Assembly: GCA_004794655.1 (NCBI GenBank)
Contig: SMMW01000585.1
Location: forward strand, 10,756,001 to 10,820,000
Reading direction: 5' to 3'
DNA length: 64,000 nucleotides
Source: Marisa cornuarietis
Taxonomy: Eukaryota; Mollusca; Gastropoda; Architaenioglossa; Ampullariidae
The translations under genes and the position numbers were made by a program. The notes under the pieces are model-generated. The model was given only the letters and a program-made list of their open reading frames with translations. It searched no databases and was not told where the DNA came from. This document shows positions 47,510 to 58,784 of the stretch, in pieces; position 1 is the first letter of the stretch; the number at the start of each line of letters is the position of its first letter.

Positions 47510-49078
47510 CAGGGTGTCCTCCCAGGCTGCTGTAAATGTGCTCCTATCATCTCATTTCTCAACGTGAGTTATATGTACTTAAAGGAACTGACACTAATTC
47601 TTTGTGGGTTTAGGTTATGAATAATAAAAAAGCCAGTGGATTGGAATCAGAATAAAACCTGTGTGTTTTTCTTGACACCACCAACCGGCCATTGCCCGGA
47701 TTCCCATCATGTAGGGCAGCGGTACCTGTGACTAATTGTAAAAAGTAAGCAGATACTCAAAAAGCTCTACTAATGTAAGCAGTATTAGAGGCAATTTGTG
47801 CCGATGTGCATAAAGGTCTGTCACTACGGTGCTGATGAAAGAATGAGGGTTATTTCAGGCGCTAAAAAACGAAAAAAGGAGAAGAAGAATGAGACAGCCT
47901 GATGATTGTACTGGATAATAACGCCATTTGCTAAGCAGCAAAACCAAGAGTTGTTGTTATTGATTGCGCTGTTTAGCGGAGGCGACGAATCCAAAATGTA
48001 AGTTTGTTTGCTCGCTGATAAACCTCTAGACCCTTTAAAGCCGCCCTAAAGGTGCGTGATAGCACACCTGGGCAGGCAGACACGTAGACGTACACACAGA
48101 CGCACGAAACGAATGTATTCGGACGTGCACTGACGTAATGATATGCCTGGGTGCCATCGGAGTGCCTGCTTAAAGCACACGTCGAGTGTAACTCTCTTGC
48201 ACGGTCGCACCACACCTCTATCACCCTGAATTTGTTGACTGTTTCTTAACATGCATTGCTTTATGATTAAGTTTTAACTAAATTAAACATTAAATTTCAT
48301 TTGGTTTAAGTTGATTTACAGGCGACATTACTGGTCTTCCTACTTTTGTTTTCAGAGACATGAAACCAAACCAAGAGGCTTAGTGTAAAACATTCACCGG
48401 GCTTTTCTATGAAAATAATAAAGTACATCAAGCGTGAAAAAACAGAAATGTTTTCAGGCGGCGACCACCGTCTAAAAGGTATAAAACTCTTGCTGACAAA
48501 AAAAGTTTCAGGTTTCAGTCAAATACAAAGCGACGCATAAATGATGATAAAATGGGTTTAAATTTCAAGCCGGTCTTATTTAATCGTTGTAATGATTCAT
48601 TCCTCATTAAGCTGAATTACATAAAGTCAATCATACCTCCTCATCTCACAACTTATGGAAACATCGAGAAAATTTGCTTCGTTAGTGTAGTATTCCCCTT
48701 TGTTCCTCAGCCCGACCAATAAACGAAAGCGTATCATGAATACATCACCAAAGCGACGTCACAATCAACGCTAAGAAAGGTGTGGTCTTAAAGAAACATA
48801 GCACTCAGGGGGACAGGTGAGTCTCTTTGGGTCGATTCACCTTCTAGCTTGGACCCGCACTTAGTCTAACCCTCGAAACGTTATTAATCAACAAAGTGGA
48901 GCCATTTCATCGAGACTACGTTCGACCTGCAAACCAATCAGCAGCATCCAAGAACAAGCGACCTCTAACGACTCTTAAGGATGGAGTATCTGGGTTGGCG
49001 AAAGGGTAAACTCGTTATGCGAAGATAACCCAGCGATTAGACTCAAGAAGGGGGCTACCGTCCATAGCACTCGGACTT
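47510..49078. other. Intronic stretch, nothing recognised
   Basis: Unique-looking DNA without a feature I can support. Confidence 0.5.

Positions 49079-49080
<2 letters not shown>

Positions 49081-49149
<69 letters not shown>
49081..49149. repeat. (CAG)23 trinucleotide repeat
   Basis: Twenty-three uninterrupted CAG units on plus. In the sense of the myomodulin transcript this is an intronic (CTG)n about 1.4 kb after the donor. Confidence 0.97.
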
Positions 49150-49150
<1 letters not shown>

Positions 49151-50435
49151 TAAGGGCTGGCAACTATATATTGTGTTGGAAGGACAGATGCTGCCAGTCT
49201 TCAGGGTCCTAGATACTCTTAAACTTTTCTGCTTGTTGCACATAAATGTGTCTAGTCTTCCTAAACTTTTGGGGCCAATTGTGCAACATGTTCTGATGTG
49301 TTATCTAATTCCCGCTGCTGTTTTAAAATTGTCACTTTACTATAACACTGCCCCCGACCGCAGGATGAGGAATGGACGGGATGAAACAGATGTTTGACAC
49401 ATAAGTTCTACTTTTTTCTTCACGTTGATATTCACTTTGATAGAAAGACTAAACTGTCCTAAACTGTTATAGTATAGCGTACTAGTAAGTTTGAAATAAA
49501 ACACTTGTTTCTTGTGTAGGGAACTGGCTGAAAGTTCGACAAGATGCGAGTGTTTTATTGGTTAATCTGATTTTCAACGCGATAAAGCAAATGATAGATA
49601 TCCTCGCGTACCTCACATAATACAAAGTTCAGCAACAGGTCAGTTCTAGAGAAACAGTCTAGGAGCGATGTCTAGGAGCCATTACTGTGTGGTGTATATG
49701 CAAATGAAAATAAGTAATATTTTTAGTCATTGTTTTTGGAGATATTTCACAAAGATAAAGCTGACTGAGATTGTGTATGAGGAGAAGGGGAAGAAGAATA
49801 AAATAACATGGACAGGGAGAAAAAAACAAAAATAGACGAAACAAAAAAGAGAAAATAATGGTAAAGTAGAGGGAGAAAGAGGGAGATAGAGAGGAGAAGC
49901 GAGAAAAAAATGAACATATTAAATTGAATAAACTAGGCATGAACATTTATTATTGTTCGAAATGTTAAGAGAAAAAAAAATGTGTTTAAATCAAAATAGC
50001 AAACTAAAATTAAACCTGGAAATAATATCACCACATAGTTATATTATATGTGACTTCGTGATGTCATCGACAGATGAAAAGCATCAAATAAAAAAGAAGG
50101 AAAGAAAATGAATGGAAAAAATTAAAAAGAAAGAAACTGAATAGAAAAAAAAGAAAGAAAGGTCTTTGCAAATCAATCTTTTTTTTAGACGGACCTTCAG
50201 AAGATAAAAGACCTTAAGATGGGACTCGAAGATAGAATACAGAAGACAAAACGATGTAAAAAAGAAATGACCACCCTATAAATCTAGGTCCAGAACTGTG
50301 TTAAATGACCTGTAAAACTTATTAAATAGCTCTGTCGTAAATTAATTAACCTGAGCAGGACGAATTGGCAAAAAGTACAAAGAGGAACACGAACAAGACG
50401 ACATTTTAGAACCTCGTAGAACATTATAGAACATT
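49150..50435. other. Intronic stretch near the donor, nothing recognised
   Basis: Contains a purine-rich tract (49780-49910) and A-rich GAAAGAAA sequence (50090-50165). No gene is supported. Confidence 0.5.
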
Positions 50436-50575
50436 TTTGAACATTTTGTTAAGGACAGGAAGCAAAGAGAAGCGGACGATAACGATGGTGTTAAAACGGA
50501 TTTTGTTATTCATCACAAGGACAGACAGAGCAGCAATGAGAGTGGTGCAGTGTGAGGAACACGTAAGCTGTGCTC

Positions 50576-50577
50576 AC
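50576..50577 (-). other. Splice donor (GT) of the leader exon
   Basis: CACG|GTGAGCA on the minus strand is a strong match to the eukaryotic 5' splice consensus. It lies one base into a codon, the same phase as the acceptor of the peptide exon. Confidence 0.75.
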
Positions 50578-50638
50578 CGTGGTCGAAGACTGACAGCAAG
50601 AGGAGGACAGTGGCCACTAGTAGAGAAAACCTGGTCAT
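50578..50638 (-). CDS. Myomodulin precursor, first coding exon (signal peptide)
   Basis: This is a 61-base exon: an ATG with A at -3, 20 codons and one extra base, then the donor G|GTGAGC. It encodes a short N-terminus with Arg at position 3 and a hydrophobic core at about residues 6-18 (rich in Leu and Val), as expected of a secretory signal peptide. An in-frame TAG at 50729-50731 lies upstream with no other ATG between, so this ATG is the natural start. The exon ends in phase 1 with G. The peptide exon at 2844 begins with CG in the matching phase, making an Ala codon and the junction Ala21-Ile22-Ala23, a classic -3/-1 signal-peptidase motif, before Glu24. A GC-rich block lies directly upstream. 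Assignment to the myomodulin gene rests on phase, strand, the leader and the created cleavage site. It could instead be the leader of another secreted protein. Confidence 0.72.
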
Positions 50639-50639
50639 C

Positions 50640-51110
50640 TTGCGGCTCCGCGGACTTGCTGGCGTGTGCGGGGTGTTTGTGTGTAAAGGGGGGAACCACA
50701 CCGCTTCGTCTGACGGCTCTGACTTCTGCTAGGAAGGACGTTGGCGGGTCGTGATGTAGTTGCTGCGGTGGTGGTGGTGGTAACGGTGGGGTGGGTGGGT
50801 GCGGGGGGGACAGACACGCTGTCCGCCGTCTGAGGGTAGCCGCAGCTTTGGTGCCGTGTGTGGCGCGGTGCTCGCGGTCTCGGTGTGTTGGGCCCCCTGA
50901 CGGGTGGAGCGCACCGGGTGTGTGGTGGTGCGGCGAGTGCCCGTCAAAGCTCGGTGCTCCGCCTTCTTTACCCTCGCACGGGCCGGGGTCGACGTTTGAA
51001 GAGGCCGGCGTGGCGAGCCCTCCGCCTTTTAACGCCGCGGGCCGGCCATCACACCGCCGACCGGCCGGACAGGCGCGGACCGAGCCGTTGCTTAATCGCA
51101 GTAAATTGCT
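50640..51110 (-). promoter_or_regulatory. GC/CpG-rich block, likely promoter and 5' UTR of the myomodulin gene
   Basis: This is the most GC- and CpG-rich stretch of the window, notably 50930-51090, and it lies directly 5' of the leader exon. A TTAAAA motif on the minus strand (51027-51032) could serve as a weak TATA-like element. No transcription start can be fixed from sequence alone, and a non-coding 5' exon is possible. Reading frames that run through the block on both strands are attributed to its base composition. Confidence 0.5.
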
Positions 51111-51146
51111 GGCCTCCACAGTGCTACCACAACCACCTCCGCACCA

Positions 51147-51177
<31 letters not shown>

Positions 51178-51197
51178 TTATGGTGTGTGTGTGTGTG
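51147..51197. repeat. (AC)13 facing (GT)8, inverted-repeat microsatellite
   Basis: An AC run and a GT run are separated by about ten bases, so the two can pair as a hairpin. They lie at the upstream edge of the CpG-rich block. Confidence 0.85.
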
Positions 51198-51559
51198 CAC
51201 GCGCGTGAGCGTGCGCGCATTTTTTTTTTGCCTGCGTGGGTGGGTGGTTGGATGGAGGTGTTTGCGAATTTACAGGTCATCGTACATGCTGCCGTTGTTA
51301 ACCAATAATAGTGTATATATATATATATGTGTGGGGGTGATGAGTTGGTGGCTGTGTGCATGTGTGTGTGTGTGTGTGTAGGTTGGTGGGTGGTAGGGCG
51401 AGTGAGTGGGATTGCGCGTGCGCTCGTACGTGCCTCACATACGCACGCGTGCGCGCTCGTGCACACACACACACACACATGCAAGTTGACGCGCACAGAT
51501 ACATATGGCTTACACAGATGTCCCTTTTCATAGTCAACACATGCAATGTCTCTTTCTCA

Positions 51560-51565
51560 AATTAG

Positions 51566-51617
<52 letters not shown>

Positions 51618-52030
51618 CCTACAAAAACAGAGCAAGGCATAAACATGTCTATGCCAATACACACACACACATATATATGTGCATCTATTTATTGAGACCC
51701 TAACACTAATACAGAAATAACACGTATATATATATATACCAATACAGAATCACGTACATAAGTTTACTTATATAGACATCGATAAGTGATTATATATATA
51801 TATGCATATCAATATAGAGACTCCCATATATATATACACACACACACCAATACACATCTACACATACAAAGGTGTAGAGAAACGAATATACACCAATATG
51901 GAGACTTGTATATGTATAGCCTTCAGTTGGTATTCCTATACATATAAACCAGTATAGAGAGCCAGATATTATATATATATAGATATACTTATATCCATAC
52001 CAATTAAGACACGCTTATATACATATGTGT
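51560..52030. repeat. (CA)n / (TA)n and degenerate TATATA-CCAATA-GAGA repeat
   Basis: About twenty CA units (51563-51602) run into (TA)n. Then follow seven or so diverged blocks of TATATATA plus ACCAATA(C/T)AGAGAC-like sequence, with spacing of roughly 50-70 bases. The tract lies 0.5-1 kb upstream of the promoter block. Confidence 0.7.
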
Positions 52031-52034
52031 GGGT

Positions 52035-54080
52035 GTGTATGAGAGAGAGGGTTACTTATGTACGGTATAACTCTCTCTCTCTCCTCTACCTGAGGGAAAA
52101 AAAACTGAAAAAAGGCTGCAAGCACTCTCATGGGCGCCTAAATAAACACTTGTGCGCACATGTAAGTGAGTGTAACACAGCTCTGAAGTGCTAAAACTCT
52201 CAAAAGTAAAGAAATCAGCTGCCTCGCTTGTTCGGTTGAGGCCCAAGACAGATTTGGACCGGAGCCGGACTGTGGGTGCGTGGGCGGGTGGGTGCCAGAC
52301 AGAAGGTGTTCTGCGCGCAGAAAGGAAGGAAAGTGGACGAAGGCGATCGGAGCTGCATTTTGATGCGGGGGAGGAGAGATGGGTGGGTGGCTGGAATAGA
52401 GCAGTGGGAGGTGAAATGGAGGTACCTACTTTCAAGCGACAAGGCAACACTTGCGACACTACCAAGGCAGTTAGTGGTGGTCGAGTCGTCTAATATCCCA
52501 CTTGACGGCGCGATGCCAGTTACTGATCTGTTTCGCCCAGTCAAAGGCAGCAGCTCCAGTTCCATTCGTTTATTCATTTCATCCAGCCAAGTGTTTAGCC
52601 TATCAGCTTGTTTTTGCATTCTTCCTTCGCTAAATCGCTTCCTTCCTTCCTCCATTGTTTTTCTTTCGATTTCACCTATTAATATGCTAGGTAATTACGA
52701 GCACGAGACGATCATTACGATTAATTACGAATTTCGATCGATTATGTTAAAGCTGATATTTACGTTTCCCACTTACCTTGCGGTATATTTAATTTTTTTT
52801 TTTGTTATCAAATGTTTTTTAGTTTTCAGAATTCTTGGCCGCCTGTTCCTTTTGCTGACGTCAGCACTTACGCAATATTACTTATCCCTCCAATCATTTC
52901 CAACCGTTACCAATAAAGTAACAGCGCGGTCCCGTCAGCAACCCTCGGTGGGCTTGTTTCTTCACGTGCTCGCCAGGGCACGTTCGAGAACACGGATGAA
53001 AGGCGCCTTCTGCAAGAGGCTGCCAGAGATGTCACGATATCCAACCCTCGGTAGACAGATCCCATGCACTTTAACTAATAAGGCTATCATTGGCGGTCAG
53101 CACCCTCGTCAAGACTGTGTGTATCTATGGTAATTATATTTTTTATCCTTTCTGCCGCTGACGGTTTGAATAATTCGGCTGACAAGTTTCAGACATGGCC
53201 AGCAGGCCAAAAACGGGGAAGAAGTACGTGGTTTGGATGCTTCTTGAGGTTCAGAAACTTCAAGGTTTGTCACTTTCAGGGACGGAGGATCGCGAGTTTC
53301 ATCTGCGGCAGACGTGCCTAAATATTGCAAGGACTTAACTCCTACATACGCTTTGCTTGAGATGTCATACTGCGTTGTCGCTTTCTCAGATTGTTGCTGA
53401 AGAGAAGAATCCGTTTGTTGGCAATAGTCCACAAAAACACTCCACATGTGGTGGCAGCCATTCCTGCGGTACCTTTAAACCTAACCCTGTGCAATATATT
53501 TAAAGGAAATGATGATGACTAAATTACGCTTTGCTATGGGAAACGCAAACAAATCTCTAACCCGTTGTGGCCGCCATTGTCGCTATTTTCAGAAAACTAA
53601 TTGCCTCAATGGTAAGCGCAAAAGGTTGCTTGAAGTATGGGTAATGAAGACTTAAGAACAATCCCTATTTGATAGAAATCTGAGATTATTTTAAACTCAT
53701 TGACATTCGGCAAAGACACATCCAAAAACCGCCTTCTAGTTTTTTTTTTCTTTTAACCTTTCTGGGGCCAGAAACACGGTACATAGAGTTGGACGTTAAC
53801 TTGATGCTTTACGAAAAGCGGTCAACTAAAAGGCTTGTACTTTAGAACCAGTTGAGCTCCTTGTGTCATGTCTCGGTTTCCATTGGCCAGGCTTGGAAAC
53901 GCAGGGACGAGTTTAAATACCTACCTGATCTCTTGGTGATTTTACTCTTTAAATTTCAGCTTCTTAATAGGACAAGCGTTTAAAAGTTTTGCATCTGATG
54001 TTAATGCGCAGCACAAACTCCCGCTCGAGCGCGGGAAACCGGTGTTTGTCGCGCTCTTGTTTGCAGCCAGCTATTGCTGA
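52035..54080. other. Upstream intergenic stretch, no gene recognised
   Basis: It carries the longest uninterrupted plus-strand frame of the window that lies outside the myomodulin exon (52276-53133, 285 codons). Its sequence has no domain, changes composition abruptly and includes poly-Phe/Leu regions from T-rich DNA. I treat it as chance. Confidence 0.5.
52853..52866. promoter_or_regulatory. Perfect C-MARE/CRE palindrome TGCTGACGTCAGCA
   Basis: This 14-base perfect palindrome equals the CRE-type Maf recognition element and contains a full CRE (TGACGTCA). It lies about 2.2 kb 5' of the leader exon. CREB, ATF or Maf binding is possible but unproven. Confidence 0.45.
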
Positions 54081-54086
54081 TGGCTA

Positions 54087-54662
54087 TTAAAGACCAACCT
54101 GAATGGTCCGCGTTTTTTTGCAGATATCGGTAGTTATAGGCGAAATAAACCTAATCTGCAAATTTCAGTCTACACAACTCATCCATTAATTAATTATCCG
54201 CTAGCAAAGTACGCGATCCGCACCAGCGAACAACGAGCGCCGTAACAGTGTACTACGTCACACTAGTGCACCATTCACAACATTGGCAGCCATCAACACC
54301 AAACAGAGAGAGAGAGAGAGAATGAGTGACAGTTGGGATTATTCGGATGTTAAAGTCTGCTTTTCTCGTGCTAAAGTAGCGTTTTTTTCAGAACCACGAG
54401 AAATGCAGACTTTCAGCGTCCGAGTAACCCGAACTGTCGCTCATTCTCTCTCTCTGTTTGGTGTTGATGGCTGCCAATGTTGTGAATGGTGCACTAGTGT
54501 GACGTAGTACACTGTTAGCTGCGCTTGTTGATCGCAGGTGCGAATCGTAGCGGATAATTAATGAACGGATGGGTTTTGTAGGCTAATATTTACAGGTTAG
54601 TTTTATATCGCCTGTATCTACGATATCTGCAAAACTTGTAAACCATTCAGGTTGGTCTTTAA
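54087..54662. mobile_element. 576-bp foldback element (non-autonomous, TTAA-ended)
   Basis: Two arms (about 54087-54370 and 54395-54662) are near-perfect inverted copies around a loop of about 24 bases. The outer ends read TTAAAGACCAACCTGAATGG and its complement. Identity is highest in the inner part (54240-54335 against the region to 54495). No transposase is encoded, so it is a non-autonomous DNA element or MITE. TTAA at both ends could be a piggyBac-type target duplication or part of the inverted repeat. The 74-codon frame across it is a by-product. Confidence 0.8.
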
Positions 54663-56156
54663 AAGTGAGAAGATTTCATCGAACCTCGCTTTTGCCCTGC
54701 AGAGTATAATTAGTAACTGTTTCAACTCTATTTATCCCCTTTTATCCCAATTATCTTGATTGGTCGTCCTGCCGATATCTCTTTGTTAATTACTTTTAGT
54801 TGACTCTTCGTCGTTCCTGTCTGTTGCCCCTGTGTCTTTTCTACCTTTTACACTTCCTCCTCATCTTTTCCCATCCTCCCATTCTTTCATAAATTTCTGT
54901 CGAGCACTGAACGCGCGATTCTATATGAGCGTGATTCAGTGTTATATAAATTGTATACTATTATCATTACTACTACTGTACTTAAAAAAGAAGTCTAATA
55001 TATCTTTAAAATAATTAAAGTAACATAGCAAAATTTTCACAAGAAAAGAAGCCTCGAGTCGACGAATGTCAAGTGGTTTCGTTTTAGACCAATCAGGGAA
55101 AGAACATGGTGTCTAATTAGATGCCAGCTCAAAGATGAATAAATTTTGGCAGAAATGAGCCCATGTCAAGTGGTATGTGGAAGGTTTTCATGCTTTTTTA
55201 TGTATAACGTGCCCTGCATTTCGCTGTTTGTATTTTACCCCACAACTACATATGAAATAAAATTAGATGAGCGTGTGCAACATTCAAAGGGTTTATCCTG
55301 CTGGCAAAACATTATGCTCCTGCTAAACGAGAATTTAGCATTTTTTAAATATTAATATATAACATTTTATATATTTATCTACACATACATAAGAATACAA
55401 TATTTCTAGTTTTATACTTATTATTTTCACACTGTTCAATAACTCTTTACAGTTGGTATTAGACGGAGATTATCATTATCATCTGCAGTGAGAAGGAGCG
55501 CAACAATTTTTTTATGCTTGTCTTTTGACAGGTAGCATTATTTATTTATTTATTTATTTCAAACACACCTTGCTAAACATAAAGCGCTGGCGTATGACTA
55601 ACGACAGTCACTAGGTGCGTCAAAATATTCGCTGAAAAGCCAGAACTTTCGGTGAAGCCATTGCTATCATGGCTGAGCTACAAACGTCCTACTTCGTTTT
55701 TGCATTCTGTCGAAATTTGTAATGTGCTCCAGATATTTAGTTCAGACACTGACGAATGCAATTCCAATCTGTTCACAGATTGTCTAAAGCGTGATCATGA
55801 GTGAATGTAGTTATTTCGCATAAACAAATTCATATTTTTTATACATATATCTATATATTAAATATGTGCACATACACACACACGGCGGTAAATAGACACG
55901 CCGTGCATTCAGAATGAATGTGCGATTATGATCACAGCTTTTTCTCTTAGTGTGCCATTGAAAATGTAAAAATCTGCTTATAATCAAAACACAAGAGAAG
56001 AGTAAAAAAAATTCTTCAGCGGTAAGCTGTGAAGCTGGTCTATTTACTCCTTAATGCCCGGCAAGGACAACCTCGGTAATACTGATGTCTGTGTTGTGTT
56101 AGGTGCGGTCTTTGATCCCAGTGAGGAGTGAGGAGTGGGCTACAGACACTAAAGCA

Positions 56157-56164
56157 TGACGTCA
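56157..56164. promoter_or_regulatory. CRE, TGACGTCA
   Basis: Perfect 8-base palindromic cAMP response element, about 5.5 kb upstream of the leader exon. Function not shown. Confidence 0.25.
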
Positions 56165-58104
56165 GCAGAGTTTGTGCACAGAGTGACTGGCTATGAAAAC
56201 TACTTCGTGTTTCTTTACCCTAGTGACACTTTTGCCACCTCTTTATAAGTACGGCTCCAGGGGTAAAATATCATCTGCGGTTTCTGGACGTCACTTTATA
56301 ACTTCGGAAGCAAGACGATAGTCCTTGAATTACCCATGTTGCCCCAGGGCAAAGCCCTACCCTTTCTTCATAACTACGGACCCAGCAGCAAGGGTTCTCA
56401 TTCAACTGCATAAATTTCCTTCGTTGAAAGTGAAGTACTTCACCTTTCTTGTTCAATCCGAACTGCTTCGGTTTAACATCTAGTGTGTAAACCTCCGCAA
56501 AAAAACAACCAAACAAAACAAAACAACACTCCAAGAAAAATACAAACAAAACGAAGACAAGAGACCACCGCTAATATTGATCTGAGAAGGTTTAGCTGGC
56601 TTGTACCTTTAGCCAATTTCTAAGCAAAGACAGAGAAAGACAATGTCTTTTTTATTGTAAAAAAGTTTAATACAAACATGAGATCATGTCCGAATACATT
56701 ATTTGCACATTTTTATATTTTTACCACTTAAAGGATCGGCGAAAGAATTGGCTTGCAAAATTCCGTTGATTCGCCAAGCACTCAAGGGTACTTTATTTAT
56801 TCAGACACAAATATCTTTTTTACTTTTGCATGATGCTTCTTGTGATCACTTTCTATGTTTCTGCTCAGTTTGTATTTATCTGCCAAAAAAGAAACAAAGA
56901 AACAAAAACTAACGCCTTTTTGTTCATACTTTGTTATTTTCTTACTGGCAAACCCTTTTTGTTGACGGTTCCTTTTCTCTTCCTCCCTCAACCCTACGAA
57001 AAGGTCCTAGGCTTGTTTCAGTTATGTAGACTTCTAACAATCAAAAGACTACATCCACTTAGTGGTTAAGGAAGAACCTCTGAACTGTAAACAGATAAAC
57101 TGAAATAGTTCACGTTTTTCTCGTATGCAGAGCTTCCTTCCAAGCATGTATTTCGTCAATAAAACCCTTTAGCTAAAAATTACTTTCGAAGACTAGAAGC
57201 AACTGTGTTCCCCGTCACCATAGTCCGATGTCAACATCATGGAGTTCATTTACCTTTGTCCAGGCACTTTGTGTGTTCTTTCATGTCATCAGCACCGGGT
57301 TTCCTGAAGTGTCTATCTTCTTGGTACCATAACAGCTTTATATAGTCCTTTCTTCAGCAAATTGGAGCTTGTACTACAATATTTGCATTGACGGTTCAGA
57401 ATCCTGGTACTGGGTACGGACAGCCTAGAATTTCTCACCAAGCTTACTTTACCTTGCTCTCGCATTCTTTCTATCGGCTCCTTCAGAAACGGCGGTTCTG
57501 TTCAAACAGCAAAAACTGATGTTCCAGATTCGGCGATATTCTCTCTTTTTTTCATCGACTCTTGTGTGTGTTTCACGGGCTTCCAGTACGCAGTTCTCAG
57601 CCAATCTTTTTCGACTACGATTTTTTTTCACGCTCTCACATATCTCTTGGTTGCCAGCGCTGGTTGCTTTGTGTAACCTTTTGCTGGCTTCCGACTGTAA
57701 AAGGGAAAGGACTGTAGTTTTTTGCTAGCTCAAGAGTCTTTCGTTCACTTCCTTATTCACACAAAAATCTTTTTACGATAAATGCACGAACTAGCCCGCG
57801 CACACAGAAGCACGCATGCACAAAGTGTAATTAAGCAATCCTACACTATCTTATTTATCAACAAAGTCGCAAGGATGGATAAACTTAGAGTTACTATACA
57901 CTTATCGTTCTTTCCCTAATGTCTGTCCATTCTATTTCATGCGACACTTGAAAAAAACACCTTCTCACTGTTTACTGTTGAGTCCCACCTCAACACTCAC
58001 CTCTACTAAAAATGCTCAGCATCAGTCTTATTCTGTCTGATATTTCTATTTCCTTCCAAAACTTCCTCGTCATCCACCTCTTTAATTCTAAACATTGTTA
58101 GTGA

Positions 58105-58112
58105 TGACGTCA
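58105..58112. promoter_or_regulatory. CRE, TGACGTCA
   Basis: Perfect 8-base palindrome, about 7.5 kb upstream of the leader exon. Function not shown. Confidence 0.25.
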
Positions 58113-58704
58113 GAATAGTACACTGACTACCTTGAGAAGGAAATGAAAGCTTTTGGACCGCCTAACCTCTTCTCCAAACGTTTTGTTCACCCTAAACTAT
58201 CGAGCAGCATCGGAAGTCCAAAGCCCTGATCGCCACACTGTGTCGTGTCAATATTTCAAATTGTCATGACCGTTTAAACGTTTTCATTGGACAAACAGGG
58301 GCTTGGCTCCGGTTCTCTGCTCCTTGGAAAGCAGCGCCTTTCATTTTACTGGCGGAAAATCAATGGGTTCCACGCTTGGTCATAATTTTAATTTCAGTTT
58401 CCACAGTTTTTATTCCACGGGTTAACCCGAAAACAGGTGTGTGTATTGGGTAGTGGCAACCAACTCAGAGTTTGAAAGAAGAATCGTGCTGTTAGCGGGT
58501 CCAGCGTGGTGACATAATCTGTTTGTTAATGGCAACAAATTCAGAATCACTGAATATGTTTTTAAATTATAACAGTCTTGTGTGTCTAATCTGCGTGTTG
58601 TTAGCAACATTTTTTTAAACAGTATCAAAGCTGTTCGATAAGGATGAAAACACAAGGCGTCTGGTGCACATTCCATCGAGATGGGGAGGGGAGGAGGAAA
58701 CTAA

Positions 58705-58780
58705 TACTAGTAATAATTGAAAATTATATAGTGCAGAATCCCGAGGAACAATGCACTCTGCACTTCATACAAAAACGAGG
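58705..58780. repeat. Dispersed TATATAG(T/C)GC repeat copy
   Basis: ATTATATAGTGCAGAATCC followed by CACTCTGCACTTCATA resembles the segment at 9001-9105 (TTTATATAGCG ... CAAAGCGCTTTGC). Confidence 0.4.
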
Positions 58781-58784
58781 CTTC

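Larger units (their letters stand above)
2845..50577 (-). other. Inferred 47.7-kb phase-1 intron of the myomodulin gene
   Basis: The donor is GTGAGC just below 50578. The acceptor is a long T/C tract followed by TTTTGCAG ending at 2845, with a CTTAAT branch-like motif about 40 bases before it. If the two coding exons belong together, everything between is intron unless a further small exon lies inside. Its content fits this: no other protein-coding gene was recognised, and it is full of microsatellites, SINE copies, a dead LINE and decayed tandem repeats. The individual elements are listed separately. A cDNA or RNA-seq junction would settle it. Confidence 0.65.
54665..58700. other. Upstream intergenic stretch, no gene recognised
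   Basis: AT-rich DNA with (ATTT)n at 55536-55559, a short CA run (55871-55881), A-rich sequence (56500-56560) and two TGACGTCA sites. A weak degenerate repeat may lie at 58430-58620 (GTGGCAACCAACTCAGA / ATGGCAACAAATTCAGA). Confidence 0.5.

Noticed and set aside
50574..51381. Long frames of 196-208 codons on both strands across 50.6-51.4 kb
   Set aside because: GC-rich DNA lacks stop codons. The products are His/Pro/Cys/Val repeats from CA/GT tracts.
52215..52655. 146-codon minus-strand frame with a charged start
   Set aside because: The first 40 residues look somewhat coiled-coil-like, but the rest is Ser/Thr/Pro low complexity and no family is recognisable.
52276..53133. 285-codon plus-strand frame upstream of the gene
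   Set aside because: Long, but its composition changes from Arg/Gly/Trp-rich to Phe/Leu/Ile-rich as the DNA changes. It has no domain or homologue I recognise and no clear exon signals beyond chance.
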